DNA of 64,000 nucleotides. Source: CAXRDE01 sp964229355. Its GTDB lineage: Bacteria > Cyanobacteriota > Sericytochromatia > UBA7694. Positions 1-8,747 of this stretch are shown one piece after another; the stretch's first letter is position 1, and each line of letters begins with the position of its first letter. Below the pieces are notes generated by a model. The model did no database searches and was not told where the DNA came from. It saw nothing but the letters and a program-made list of their open reading frames with translations. The stretch covers positions 124,001 through 188,000 of the forward strand of contig CAXRDE010000025.1 in assembly GCA_964229355.1 (NCBI GenBank). Reading direction: 5' to 3'. The position numbers and the translations under genes were made by a program.

Positions 1-686
1 TTACGGCCATCAGCGATACCGAAATTGAATTGAACGCGCCCGAAAGCCTGGGCAATGCAGGCATTACCGTGGTAACCCCCGGGGGCACGAGCGCGAGCCA
101 GACCCTGGCGGTGGTAGACAAACCTCAGGTTTCCACCCTTTCGGTGAGCTCAGGGGCCGAAGGCGATGAAGTCGTGATCACGGGGCTGGCCTTTGACCCG
201 GTGCCAGCGAAGAACGCCGTGTATTTTGGCAGTACTCTGGCTACCCTTGTGCCCGACAAAAGTGAAGCGGGCAAGTTGACCGTGGTGGTGCCGGCTCTGA
301 CCGCGGGTTCTCACCCCATCAGCGTGCAGACATCGCAGCGCACCTCGACCTCCCAGGCTTTTGCGGTGAAGCCGAGCCTGGCCAAGCTCACCACCCAGAC
401 CGGATTTTTGGTCAAGGGACTGGGCGTGAACCTGGATGCCAAAGGTCTGGATACCACCCAGGCCGCCAATAACACCGTCAACTTTGTGAACACGTCCGTG
501 AATCCGCCCCAAACCGTATCGGTAGCGGGTCTTGCGTTTTCAAACAATGCCCTTGTGGCGCAGGTGCCGGTTTCGCTTTCGGCAGGGACTTATGCCATTT
601 CAGTCACGGTCAATAATCAGACCAGCAATACCCTGACCCTGCAATTGCCCCAGGTGGGCGTCAATCTTTCTGGAGGACTTTTTTAA
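1..686 (+). CDS. TIG-repeat surface protein, 5' end outside window
   Basis: The reading frame is open from the left edge (codons from base 3), so this is the C-terminal part of a longer protein. A TTG at 30 could be mistaken for a start but lies inside a beta-sandwich repeat. The visible part holds the end of one IPT/TIG (Ig-like) repeat and about two more, each about 85 residues, with the typical pattern of G-x-x-V-x-I-x-G strands, a V-x-V-P strand and a final T-x-x-F/L-x-V strand. It ends in a TAA that abuts the ATG of the next gene (TAAATG), so the two are probably co-translated. The next gene encodes a lipoprotein that also has TIG repeats, so this is probably another cell-surface or secreted binding protein. 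TIG repeats alone do not reveal the ligand. Confidence 0.85.
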   Translation, partial: TAISDTEIELNAPESLGNAGITVVTPGGTSASQTLAVVDKPQVSTLSVSSGAEGDEVVITGLAFDPVPAKNAVYFGSTLATLVPDKSEAGKLTVVVPALTAGSHPISVQTSQRTSTSQAFAVKPSLAKLTTQTGFLVKGLGVNLDAKGLDTTQAANNTVNFVNTSVNPPQTVSVAGLAFSNNALVAQVPVSLSAGTYAISVTVNNQTSNTLTLQLPQVGVNLSGGLF

Positions 687-3600
687 ATGACACGTACCGT
701 AATCACCCGTACTGCAACGGCTCTATCTCTTTCTGTGGCGTTGGTGGGCTGTCAGCCCTCCACCCCCGTCCCCGTGACTGCGCCGGTGAGCGCGCCTCTG
801 GTTTCTGGCGAATTTGCTGACGCTGCTCAAGCTTTGCAGGGGCCCGATCTCAAGCCCCAGTCTGCACAAACCCAGTCCGTACAAACCCAGGCTAAGTTTG
901 CCGCCCAGGGCGCTGTGCACACCGAAGGTCAAAGCGTGACCTTACAATTGCGCCTGCCGCCGCTGAGCGAGAAGGCCGCTTTCGCCACCCAGGCCCTGAA
1001 TCTGTCCGGTGCCCAAACGGTGGTTTTAAGTATCAAAGACAGCAACGGTCAGGTGTATTTACCGCAGGGTGCGGAAGTCACCCCCGACGGCGGCGAGCTG
1101 CCTTACCCTGTGGATGGTAACCTCAACGTTCGTTTTGAGGGGGTCTTTCCCAGTGCCTTGCTGGTGGCCCGCTTTCATGTGCTGGATGCCCAAAAGCAGC
1201 TTATTCCCCAGACCCAACTGGCCACGTCTTTTAGCCATTTAAAAGACACCGATGCCGACGTGCAAATGAACTTTGCCAGCACGCCTGCCGCTCAGGTGCT
1301 TGCTCAACTGCTGGACAGTTCCGATTCGCAGGTGCGCTTGCGGGCTGTGAGCATTAATCCCTCTGATCTGCACTTGTTTATTGAAAACATCTTGTCTACC
1401 CAGGCAGACCCTGTACAGGTGGACGTGGCCAAGCTGGCGGAAGCCTTAAAAACCACGGGTCTTGCAGCGCTGCAGGCTCAGGACTACCGCCTGTTTGGGG
1501 CAAAAGTTAACGTAACGGTCACTGGCCTTGCGGGAACCGACGGCATTGACCTGCAATTGACCGATGCGGTGACCAGGATTATTAAGGGCCAGGGCAATAC
1601 AGGGAGTGAACCGTTTGTCTTTAAGGGTGTGCCTGCGGCAACAGGATTAAAGCTTTTGGTCTCGGCGGCAGCAAATCCGGGCACCACTTACACCTTTGCG
1701 GTGAATCCCACCACGCTTACCACCACCGAAGGCGGCTCTCACGACGTGACGGTCACCGCCACCGCCGCAAAGCCCACGTTGAGTCCTTTGACCCTTTCTT
1801 CAGGCACCATTGGCAGCGAAGTGACCCTGACCGGTGAAAATTTTCATACTGAGACGGCGGGCAATATGGTGCGCTTTGGCGCTACCACCGCAGAGGTGAC
1901 CTCGGCCACGGCCACTGAGCTAAAGGTTAAAGTGCCTGCTGGTATTGCTGGACAGGTCAACGTGACGGTTGTGGTGGGCTCCCAGATGAGTAGCGCTCAG
2001 CGGCCTTACGCTGTGATACCTGAGCTAACCAAGGTGGCTCCCAACACAGGGGGTTCCGCTGGCGGCACCTCAGTGACCCTGACCGGTTCAGGCTTTACAG
2101 GAGCCACTGCGGTCAAATTCGGCGATGTAGCGGCCACCTCGTTTAAGGTGGACAGCAATACCCAGATTACAGCGGTAGCCCCGGCGGGCACGCTGGGTGC
2201 CACAGACGTGACCGTGGTGACCGCCGGTGGCACCTCTGTCACGGGCACCGCCAGCAAATACACCTATGCCGACAGCAAGGGCTTTGTGATCACCGGTTTA
2301 AGCACTGTGCAGGGCTCGGTGCTGGCGAAGCCCATCACGCCCCTGGGCGACATGAACGGTGACGGCATTGACGATTTTGCAGTCTGTGATCTCCAGGCTT
2401 CTACAGCTGGGAAATACCTCAACAGCGGCAAGGTCTACGTGATTTATGGCGGCTTTACGGGTAAAACCCTCGATGTAACGGCGCTGACGCCCGCCCAGGG
2501 CTTTGTGATTGAGGGCGACAACTTCGACACGCTCTGGTCTGTGGCCTCAGCCGGTGATGTGAACGGTGACGGCAAACCCGATATGGTTATTGGGGCCCCC
2601 GGTTTTAGTAGCGAAGATTTGAGCGATTACCGTCCCAATTCAGGCCGCAGCTATGTGGTCTACGGTGGCAGCTTCACCGGCGCGGGCTTAGAGCTTAAAA
2701 ACTTAACCAGCACCCAGGGCTTTCGTATTTTGGGGCAGGGTTCTAGTATTCGCTCCGGTACCGCCGTGGCGGGCGCAGGAGATTTCAACGGCGATGGCAA
2801 GGACGATATTATCGTGGGGGGGCCAGTACACTCTGGTGGTTTCGCGAGTCTGGTATACGGCGGTGTGACGGGCGGAACGGTGGATTTGAAAAATCTCACT
2901 GCTGCACAGGGCTTCACGATTACCAATATACAAGCCAGTGATGCTCGTCTGGGGTCGGCTGTTAAGGGATTGGGTGACCTCAACGGCGATGGCAAGGACG
3001 ATATTATCGTGGGCGCCCCCGGGAAAGATAGTGGCGCAGGCGAAGCCTATGTGATCTACGGTGGTGTGACGGGTAATGTGATGAACAATAGCTTTGATGT
3101 GGATACGCTAGCAAACGGAGATGGAAGTCAAGGGTTTGTGATTATTGCTTCTGAACAGCATAGTTCTATTGGGAGTTTTCTGGCCAATCCTGGCGACCTG
3201 AACGGTGATGGTAAGTCAGATATTCTTTTGGGATTGGCTCGCCATGGCGGGGTTTATAGTGCTGCATCTATAATACCCGGTGGGTTTACCCAAAGTGTCT
3301 TATCTGCCTCTGCACTAGGTAATCTGGTTGGATCGTTGTTTCTGGATTCTGAGAGTATGGCCTTTGGTACCGCGGTCTCAGCAGCAGGGGACGTCAATGG
3401 TGACGGCAAGCCGGACTTTATTGTGGGGGCACCTGCAGCGGACGGTGGTGATGGCCGCAGCTATGTCTTTTACGGCAAGGCTTTTCAAAAAGAGATTGAT
3501 CTTAGTCTTTTTGACATAGACGGCAGCAACGGGTTTATCGTTAAGGGCCCTGAGGGTTCTGCCGGTTCTTTTGGACGCGGCGTAGCGGGTATTGGTGACA

Positions 3601-3740
3601 TTAACGGTGACGGCAAGGCCGATCTGGCAGCCTCAGCTGAATTCCATAACGTGGCGTTGGAGTCTTATTCCCAGAAGATCTACGTGATTTATGGCGGAGC
3701 CAACCAGGGCAGCGGTACCTTTAAGGTCGATGATCTCTAG
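687..3740 (+). CDS. Lipoprotein with TIG repeats and seven FG-GAP (integrin-type) repeats
   Basis: 1017 aa. The N-terminus is a lipoprotein signal with lipobox LVGC (Cys22). Residues about 70-350 form a beta-rich region shared in outline with the lipoproteins at 17246 and 18496. Two IPT/TIG domains follow (about 362-444 and 445-528). Residues about 535-1017 contain seven FG-GAP repeats, each with a Ca-binding loop of the form G-D-x-N-G-D-G-x-x-D (near residues 553, 622, 697, 763, 835, 900 and 970), most followed by V-G-A-P-like segments. Seven repeats make a complete integrin-alpha-type beta-propeller. Such proteins bind ligands in a calcium-dependent way at the cell surface. The start ATG abuts the stop of the upstream TIG gene, implying one operon. 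The ligand cannot be inferred. Confidence 0.93.
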   Translation: MTRTVITRTATALSLSVALVGCQPSTPVPVTAPVSAPLVSGEFADAAQALQGPDLKPQSAQTQSVQTQAKFAAQGAVHTEGQSVTLQLRLPPLSEKAAFATQALNLSGAQTVVLSIKDSNGQVYLPQGAEVTPDGGELPYPVDGNLNVRFEGVFPSALLVARFHVLDAQKQLIPQTQLATSFSHLKDTDADVQMNFASTPAAQVLAQLLDSSDSQVRLRAVSINPSDLHLFIENILSTQADPVQVDVAKLAEALKTTGLAALQAQDYRLFGAKVNVTVTGLAGTDGIDLQLTDAVTRIIKGQGNTGSEPFVFKGVPAATGLKLLVSAAANPGTTYTFAVNPTTLTTTEGGSHDVTVTATAAKPTLSPLTLSSGTIGSEVTLTGENFHTETAGNMVRFGATTAEVTSATATELKVKVPAGIAGQVNVTVVVGSQMSSAQRPYAVIPELTKVAPNTGGSAGGTSVTLTGSGFTGATAVKFGDVAATSFKVDSNTQITAVAPAGTLGATDVTVVTAGGTSVTGTASKYTYADSKGFVITGLSTVQGSVLAKPITPLGDMNGDGIDDFAVCDLQASTAGKYLNSGKVYVIYGGFTGKTLDVTALTPAQGFVIEGDNFDTLWSVASAGDVNGDGKPDMVIGAPGFSSEDLSDYRPNSGRSYVVYGGSFTGAGLELKNLTSTQGFRILGQGSSIRSGTAVAGAGDFNGDGKDDIIVGGPVHSGGFASLVYGGVTGGTVDLKNLTAAQGFTITNIQASDARLGSAVKGLGDLNGDGKDDIIVGAPGKDSGAGEAYVIYGGVTGNVMNNSFDVDTLANGDGSQGFVIIASEQHSSIGSFLANPGDLNGDGKSDILLGLARHGGVYSAASIIPGGFTQSVLSASALGNLVGSLFLDSESMAFGTAVSAAGDVNGDGKPDFIVGAPAADGGDGRSYVFYGKAFQKEIDLSLFDIDGSNGFIVKGPEGSAGSFGRGVAGIGDINGDGKADLAASAEFHNVALESYSQKIYVIYGGANQGSGTFKVDDL

Positions 3741-3766
3741 CTGAGATTCTCTTGTTTAACTGAGTG

Positions 3767-3796
3767 CCCGTCATCTTTAAGGTGGCGGGTTTTTTT
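3767..3796 (+). terminator. Rho-independent terminator after the FG-GAP lipoprotein gene
   Basis: A 9-bp stem (CCCGTCATC / GGTGGCGGG, with two G-U pairs) and a TTTAA loop are followed by seven T. It ends the plus-strand TIG/FG-GAP operon and overlaps the last bases of the convergent gene at 3795. Confidence 0.85.
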
Positions 3797-4427
3797 ATGG
3801 CTTTTTGTGCGGTTGGGTGAGTTCCCAGGTGGCGCTTTCTGTGGCCCATTGGCGAAACAGGCGAAGGCCGAGCACCAAAAGTTGGAACAGCCATCCTGCT
3901 TGATACATGGCAATGGCCAGGGTGCTTTCTTCCCAGGGGGTTAAATGCAGCGGCGAACCGGCGATGCGCTGCAGCTCAGAAAGGGGCAGTGAAAGGTTCC
4001 GAAACAGCAGCATCAGTGACACATTCGTCAGGGTTAACACAAAAATGTACCCGCATTGCCCCCACAGGGGTAAGCGACGGGAGAGCAGGGGAGCCCAGCA
4101 CAACACACCGCCCAGCAGGCTTGCACCCAGGGCCAACAGGTCGCCGCCCAGACTGCCCATCATCAGGGCTTGCAAAGCGGGCAAAAACCAGATGTTTACC
4201 AGTAAGAAGCCCATCAGGGGCAAGCTCCAAAAGCCAACGGTGGGTTTTAAGCTCAGCGCATTCAGGGAGCGAAAGCCCTGCTGCCAGATCAACGGGGCAA
4301 TCCACAGGGTGAGTGCAAGACTTTGCAGCGTGTAGAGCACCAGCGAGCGGGCAACATCGGGGGCGTAGCTGTGCAGCAGGATTTTGGCAAAAACGAGGGC
4401 TAACAGCATGTAAAAAGATGGATTCAT
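3795..4427 (-). CDS. Polytopic membrane protein of unknown function
   Basis: 210 aa, very hydrophobic, with about six predicted transmembrane segments (roughly residues 4-22, 28-48, 65-88, 94-115, 122-142 and 172-192). I do not recognise the family. The general look of short polar loops and several Trp residues resembles small haem- or copper-assembly membrane proteins, but no conserved His or Cys set is visible to support that. The ATG at 4427 has a Shine-Dalgarno-like AAAGG about 10 nt upstream. The gene lies 68 bp downstream of the ycaQ-like gene on the same strand and could be its operon partner. Its stop codon lies in the T-tract of the opposing terminator. Confidence 0.7.
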   Translation of the reverse strand: MNPSFYMLLALVFAKILLHSYAPDVARSLVLYTLQSLALTLWIAPLIWQQGFRSLNALSLKPTVGFWSLPLMGFLLVNIWFLPALQALMMGSLGGDLLALGASLLGGVLCWAPLLSRRLPLWGQCGYIFVLTLTNVSLMLLFRNLSLPLSELQRIAGSPLHLTPWEESTLAIAMYQAGWLFQLLVLGLRLFRQWATESATWELTQPHKKP

Positions 4428-4495
4428 GAGGTGGACCTTTGTAGCGCTTCTGCTTCAAGATAATCGAATTCTGAACCGATTGAATAGGAGTTAGC

Positions 4496-5671
4496 TCAAT
4501 GGCTTTGTTGAAACTGCTCGAAATCTGCAATATGCTGCGCTAAGGCGGGCTCCAGTGCGTTATGCCAGCCCGCCCGGGGCCAAAAGCCCAGTTGCTTTAA
4601 GATACCACTTTCTCGCTCGGCTTTAAACTCGATGAGTGCCACCACCTGGCCTTGCACCACCTCCAAAATGGGCAGGGTAAAGTAACCGTATTGCCTTTTG
4701 GCTTCGGGCACGTAGGCTTCAAAGCGGTAATCGCCGCCAAAGAGCTGCTGTAAGCGCTGGCGCTGAATGACGGTATTGTCAAAGGGCGAAAGGATGCGCA
4801 GGGGTTGGGCGTGCAGGGCGTCAGGCACATTGTCGGCGTGGCCACTGGCCAGAAAGCGCTCCCACTGGGCCGCCTCAAGATAATAGGGCGTGCTGTGGTC
4901 GTTGAGGGTGCAAGACAGCAGTGTTTTGCGGTTTAAGCCCCGTTGTAGCGCCTGCTTCAGGGCCGCTTTTGAACTCAGGGGCAAATGCTGGGCCAGGGAT
5001 TTTTCGGTCATGATGCCATGGGCCTGCAGGGCCCGTGTCACGCAAAAGTCGGCGACTTCAGCGGCTGAGGGCAGTGGGGCCTCTTGCAGGGCCCGGGGCA
5101 AAAAGCGCTCGCGGGTATCGTAGACCTTTTCAAAGCCTTCGCGGGCGCACACCATGAGTTCACCCTGCCAGTACAGCAGTTCAAGGGCGATTTTGGCGGG
5201 CTTCCATTGCCACCAGCCGTTGCCCTTGCGTTGGCCCTTAAAATGGCGGGCCTGTAACGGACCTTCATTAACAATGCGCTGGCGAATCTCGGGCAGTAAA
5301 TGGCCCACAGCCGCCAGCTGGCGCTGCCCCCAGGCGCTGCGTTCGGCGAAGCTGTGCATGAGGGTACGGTAATAAGGATAGTCGCTCAAGGGCAGGTAAG
5401 AGGCGGCATGGCCCCAATATTCAAAGGCTTTGTGTTCGGCGAGTAGGGTGTTAAAGGTGTGGGGGGTGTGTGCGGGGTAGCGGGTCCAGAGCACGTGGTG
5501 ATGGGCGCGGGCAATGCGAGATATAGCGTCGATTTGAATGTAACCTAAGGTGTTGAGCACGGCTTCTGGCGACGAAAATGACGTATAAAAGCCCTGACAA
5601 AAGAGGGCAAAGCGCCGGGCGGTGGCGATGTCGAGGGACTTAAGCAGAGAAGGTTTCAAGCAGGTGTTCAA
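4496..5671 (-). CDS. YcaQ/AlkX-type DNA glycosylase (winged-helix HTH_42 family)
   Basis: 391 aa from a TTG start at 5671. It matches the winged-helix DNA-glycosylase family of E. coli YcaQ and Streptomyces AlkX/AlkZ, which release alkylated bases and unhook interstrand cross-links. The catalytic Q-x-D motif is Q46-I47-D48 in the segment GYIQIDAIS, followed by RAHHHVLWTR and the conserved FEYWGHAASYLP-type segment. Length is normal for the family. No ATG lies nearby upstream; a 28-codon ORF with a much better Shine-Dalgarno overlaps this start in another frame, so translation may be coupled. DNA damage repair is the expected role. E. coli YcaQ mainly opens cross-links, whereas AlkZ relatives are substrate-specific, so the precise substrate is open. 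Confidence 0.87.
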   Translation of the reverse strand: MNTCLKPSLLKSLDIATARRFALFCQGFYTSFSSPEAVLNTLGYIQIDAISRIARAHHHVLWTRYPAHTPHTFNTLLAEHKAFEYWGHAASYLPLSDYPYYRTLMHSFAERSAWGQRQLAAVGHLLPEIRQRIVNEGPLQARHFKGQRKGNGWWQWKPAKIALELLYWQGELMVCAREGFEKVYDTRERFLPRALQEAPLPSAAEVADFCVTRALQAHGIMTEKSLAQHLPLSSKAALKQALQRGLNRKTLLSCTLNDHSTPYYLEAAQWERFLASGHADNVPDALHAQPLRILSPFDNTVIQRQRLQQLFGGDYRFEAYVPEAKRQYGYFTLPILEVVQGQVVALIEFKAERESGILKQLGFWPRAGWHNALEPALAQHIADFEQFQQSH

Positions 5672-5726
5672 TGTCTGCTGCGTCCAGGTGAGGCAAATCT
5701 AACACAATGTCTAATTCTAAATCCAT
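5640..5726 (-). CDS. 28-aa acidic upstream ORF overlapping the ycaQ-like start
   Basis: An ATG at 5726 is preceded by AAAGGAGTG at near-ideal spacing, the best Shine-Dalgarno in this intergenic region. The frame encodes 28 residues that begin MDLELDIVLDLPHL, followed by DAADIEHLLETFSA, and stops at TAA (5640-5642). The glycosylase TTG start (5671) lies inside this ORF in a different frame. The peptide is acidic and amphipathic and has no Cys, so it looks like a leader peptide or a translational-coupling ORF. The D/E-L-D-I-V-L-D-L pattern is reminiscent of leader segments of ribosomally made peptides, but no core peptide or modification enzyme is present. Function unknown. Confidence 0.45.
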   Translation of the reverse strand: MDLELDIVLDLPHLDAADIEHLLETFSA

Positions 5727-5756
5727 GTTTTCACTCCTTTAGCGCATCATCCGCGC

Positions 5757-5769
5757 TATACTGATGTAT
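5757..5769. promoter_or_regulatory. TATACTNATGTAT motif in the ycaQ-like/5823 divergent region
   Basis: TATACTGATGTAT. The same 13-mer with one central difference (TATACTCATGTAT) forms the core of the palindrome before recQ at 12331-12343. Here only the left half is well preserved. Either a shared operator or coincidental -10-like sequence. Confidence 0.3.
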
Positions 5770-5822
5770 TTTTAACACATACGCTGTATAAAAACTGTGA
5801 TCACAACGACATCGAGGACCCT

Positions 5823-6770
5823 ATGCAAGAGATTCAAGTACTCAGCCCCGGCGAACTGGGCGGCGACCCGCAAGAAAACTATGAAATGCTGCTCAACAGT
5901 ATTGTGGGGGCCCGTCAAAATATTGGCTTAAACTTTATGACCCTGGGCAAGGCCTTAGATCTCATGCAAAGCCAGGAGCTGTACCGCAAGGGCGGCTTTC
6001 GCTCCTTTCCGGCTTTTTTGCGTTCAAACCAGGTGAACATTGCCCAGCAAGACGCAGACCGTTTTATGGCCATGACCCGTGACCCGGCCTTTGAGCGCAA
6101 TTTGAATATGGGCCTGTCGAAGATGCTGGAGCTGATGAAGCTGCCCCAGGAGCAACGGGCGCACCTGTTGACCGAGGGGGCCACCATCAACGGTCAGCAC
6201 AAAGACATTCAGACCATGAACCTCAAAGAAATGCGCCAGGCCACCCAGGCCTTTAAGCGGGAGGGCAAAAGCCGCTGCGATCGGTGTCACCGCTGGGTCG
6301 AAGAGGTGCGCGAGCTGGACGGTAAACAGTTTGGCCATGGGGCGGACCACACCTGCTATAGCCAGGAAATTGAAGAGCGTCAGGGCTTAACCGCCAATAG
6401 CCTCCCCCCCGATAAACTCAGTGAGGTGCTTACCATTATTAAAGCGGCCACTGCCCCCAGCGCCGTGGCTGAGGAGCCCGAAGCCGCGCCCCTGCAATGG
6501 TTGCCCGAAAGCCTTTATCAGGTCTATGGCCAATTGCTTTACGCTCAGCAGCAAAGCGGCGGTGAGGTGACCGCTGAAGCCTTACAGCAAGAGCAAGAGA
6601 TGCTCGGCAAACTGATGCATTTGTGTAAAAACCGACTGGCGGAGATCAAAGAAATGAGCAAGGCCCTCAAAGCCCTGGCCGCTGAAGAGGGGACCCCTGT
6701 AACTGTTGCCACGCAGGCCGCCGAGGTCGATCCCGCTGAAGTGCCGGGCGCGGATGAGGTGCCATGGTAA
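5823..6770 (+). CDS. Zinc-finger-like protein of unknown function
   Basis: 315 aa, no signal peptide or membrane segment, probably cytoplasmic. Residues about 20-110 are helical with the pattern GxRSFPAFLRS...DADRFM, similar in style to the DUF3102-type N-terminal domain often found in DNA-associated proteins. A compact Cys/His cluster follows: C152-x2-C155 and H172-x3-H176-x-C178, a probable zinc knuckle. The C-terminus is Ala/Glu-rich, with a helical or coiled stretch about 230-290. The ATG at 5823 has GAGG about 7 nt upstream. Its last codons overlap the MacA-like start (ATGGTAA), so it is translationally coupled to the exporter operon although nothing in the protein suggests transport. 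It is divergent from the ycaQ-like gene. A DNA- or RNA-binding role is an inference only. Confidence 0.75.
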   Translation: MQEIQVLSPGELGGDPQENYEMLLNSIVGARQNIGLNFMTLGKALDLMQSQELYRKGGFRSFPAFLRSNQVNIAQQDADRFMAMTRDPAFERNLNMGLSKMLELMKLPQEQRAHLLTEGATINGQHKDIQTMNLKEMRQATQAFKREGKSRCDRCHRWVEEVRELDGKQFGHGADHTCYSQEIEERQGLTANSLPPDKLSEVLTIIKAATAPSAVAEEPEAAPLQWLPESLYQVYGQLLYAQQQSGGEVTAEALQQEQEMLGKLMHLCKNRLAEIKEMSKALKALAAEEGTPVTVATQAAEVDPAEVPGADEVPW

Positions 6771-8035
6771 ACCTTGAGCAGCTGCCACGCAAATACCTGT
6801 GGGCGGGCTCCCTCTTTGTGGTGTTGGGGGTGGGCGCAGCCTGGTACGCCAGCCAGCCCCATGCCCCCGCTTACGACACGCTAACGCTGCAGCCCGAGAC
6901 CCTGGTGTCCACCGTCGATGTCAGCGGCACGGTGGAGTCGGAGCGCAAGGTGACCCTCAAGGCCAATGTGAGTTTGCAAATTGGGGGCCGCCGGGTGCAA
7001 GAGAACCAGCGCGTGGCTCAGGGCACGCCGCTGTTGGCTTTAGACAACGCCAATTACCGCCTGCAGGTGAATCAGGCCCAGGTGCAGTTGCAAACCAGTG
7101 AGTCCCAGGCGCTGACGGAGCTGCAAACCGCTCAAAAAGCCCTTGATACCGCCTTAACCCAGGCCCGTTACAATCAGGTGAACCTGAGTAACCAATGGCA
7201 AAAGGCCGAAGAAAACCTCTTTTTTCTGGAGCGCGAGCTGAAGCGTCAGGCCCGTTTGTACCAGCAAAAGGTGATTCCCGCGCAAACTTACCAGCAGAGC
7301 AAGCAGCAGCTAGAACAGGCCCGTTTGGATCTGCAAAATGCCAAAAACCGTCTGGATCAGGCCACGCAGAATCACCCGGAAGTGGTGACCGCCCGCCAGC
7401 GGGTGGAGCAGGCCCAGACGGCGCTGACCGTGGCGCGTGCCACCGGGGCCGCCAACGTGGCCTTGCCCCGTGAAACCCTGCGCCAGAGTCAGGTGTTAGC
7501 CCCCTTTGCGGGCTCGGTGACCCGCTGGCTGGTGAACCGGGGTGACTCGGCGGCACCGGCTACGCCGCTGGCGGAGTTTCAGGACTTACAAGACCTGCGT
7601 CTGGTGCTGGGCCTTAATGAATTGGACTTGCCCAAGGTCCACAAAGGGGCCTCCGTCGAAATTGTCTTTGACGCGTACCCCGAAACCCCGTATACGGGCA
7701 GTGTGGTGGCCATGAGTGAGGCCAGCGTCAACGACGCCAATAATGTGCAGACCTACCCCATTCGCGTGTGGTTTTCCAACCCCGGCTTTAAAGTCAAGCC
7801 GGGCATGAGCGGCGATGCCAAAATTACCGCCACACAAAAATCCGGGGTCCTGGCGGTGCCGCTGGGAGCCATTGAACGCAAAGACAAGAATTTTGTGGTG
7901 AAGGTACTCACCGCCGATAACACCGTCGAAGAACGAACCGTACAGGTGGGCATTTCGACCCTGGATAAAATTGAGATCACCTCGGGCTTAAAACCGGGTG
8001 AAAAAGTGGTGTTGGGTGTGGCCAGCGGTGAGTGA
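6764..8035 (+). CDS. MacA-like periplasmic adaptor (HlyD/RND membrane-fusion family)
   Basis: 423 aa. A single N-terminal transmembrane anchor (residues about 13-30) is followed by a split biotinyl-lipoyl domain (about 60-90 and 220-250, the latter with LAPFAGSVTRW). A long Gln/Ala-rich helical hairpin lies between them (about 95-215), then come beta-barrel and membrane-proximal domains. This is the standard layout of MacA-type adaptors that bridge a MacB transporter to an outer-membrane channel. The ATG lies inside the stop region of the upstream gene, and the end overlaps the ATPase gene by 8 nt, so the three exporter genes form one translational unit. No outer-membrane TolC-like gene is adjacent. 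The substrate (macrolide, peptide, lipid or siderophore) cannot be told from sequence. Confidence 0.92.
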   Translation: MVNLEQLPRKYLWAGSLFVVLGVGAAWYASQPHAPAYDTLTLQPETLVSTVDVSGTVESERKVTLKANVSLQIGGRRVQENQRVAQGTPLLALDNANYRLQVNQAQVQLQTSESQALTELQTAQKALDTALTQARYNQVNLSNQWQKAEENLFFLERELKRQARLYQQKVIPAQTYQQSKQQLEQARLDLQNAKNRLDQATQNHPEVVTARQRVEQAQTALTVARATGAANVALPRETLRQSQVLAPFAGSVTRWLVNRGDSAAPATPLAEFQDLQDLRLVLGLNELDLPKVHKGASVEIVFDAYPETPYTGSVVAMSEASVNDANNVQTYPIRVWFSNPGFKVKPGMSGDAKITATQKSGVLAVPLGAIERKDKNFVVKVLTADNTVEERTVQVGISTLDKIEITSGLKPGEKVVLGVASGE

Positions 8036-8747
8036 GCACCACGGCGTACCGGTCATTGAAACCCGGCTGTTAAACAAGGTCTATGCCGGAGCAGTCACCT
8101 TTCATGCCTTGCATGACATTCAACTCACCATTTATACCGGCGAGATGGTGGCGATTATGGGCACCAGTGGTTCGGGCAAGTCCACTCTCATGAATATTTT
8201 GGGCTGTCTCGATCGGCAAAGCAGCGGGGAATACCTTCTCGACGGGCAAGATGTCACCGCCCTCAAAGATCATGAACTGGCCCACATTCGCAATCAAAAG
8301 CTGGGCTTTGTGTTTCAAAACTTTAACCTGTTGCCCCGCTACTCGTCTCTGCAAAATGTGGAGCTGCCCTTAATTTACGGCGATGTGTCGCCGCGTCAGC
8401 GCAAGCAGCGGGCCGCCGAGGCCCTGACCCAGGTGGGGCTGGGGGATCGCCTGCGCAACCGTCCCACGGAGCTGTCGGGGGGGCAAAAGCAACGGGTGGC
8501 CATTGCCCGCGCTCTGGTAAACACCCCCACCCTGATTATGGCCGATGAACCCACCGGGGCACTGGATACCCGCACCAGCCTGGAGATTATGCGCCTGTTT
8601 CAAACCCTGCACCAGCAGGGCTTGACCTTACTGATCGTGACCCATGAGCCAGAAATTGCCAACTATTGCACCCGCATGATTCGCATGCAAGATGGCCGCA
8701 TTGTCGAAGACGTGGCGGTGGAACAGGAGGTGTTGGGCGATGGATAA
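8028..8747 (+). CDS. MacB/LolD-type ABC transporter ATP-binding protein
   Basis: About 239 aa from the GTG at 8028. A further-upstream ATG at 7998 would overlap the adaptor gene by 38 nt and add residues unlike the family, so I prefer GTG. Walker A is GTSGSGKST (residues 45-53), the signature is LSGGQKQR (about 149-156) and Walker B is LIMADEP (about 168-174), with a following GALD. The sequence NLLPRYSSLQNVELPL is typical of the LolD/MacB/FtsE branch. It powers the permease encoded by the next gene, whose ATG (8740) overlaps this stop by 8 nt. Confidence 0.94.
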   Translation: MSEHHGVPVIETRLLNKVYAGAVTFHALHDIQLTIYTGEMVAIMGTSGSGKSTLMNILGCLDRQSSGEYLLDGQDVTALKDHELAHIRNQKLGFVFQNFNLLPRYSSLQNVELPLIYGDVSPRQRKQRAAEALTQVGLGDRLRNRPTELSGGQKQRVAIARALVNTPTLIMADEPTGALDTRTSLEIMRLFQTLHQQGLTLLIVTHEPEIANYCTRMIRMQDGRIVEDVAVEQEVLGDG

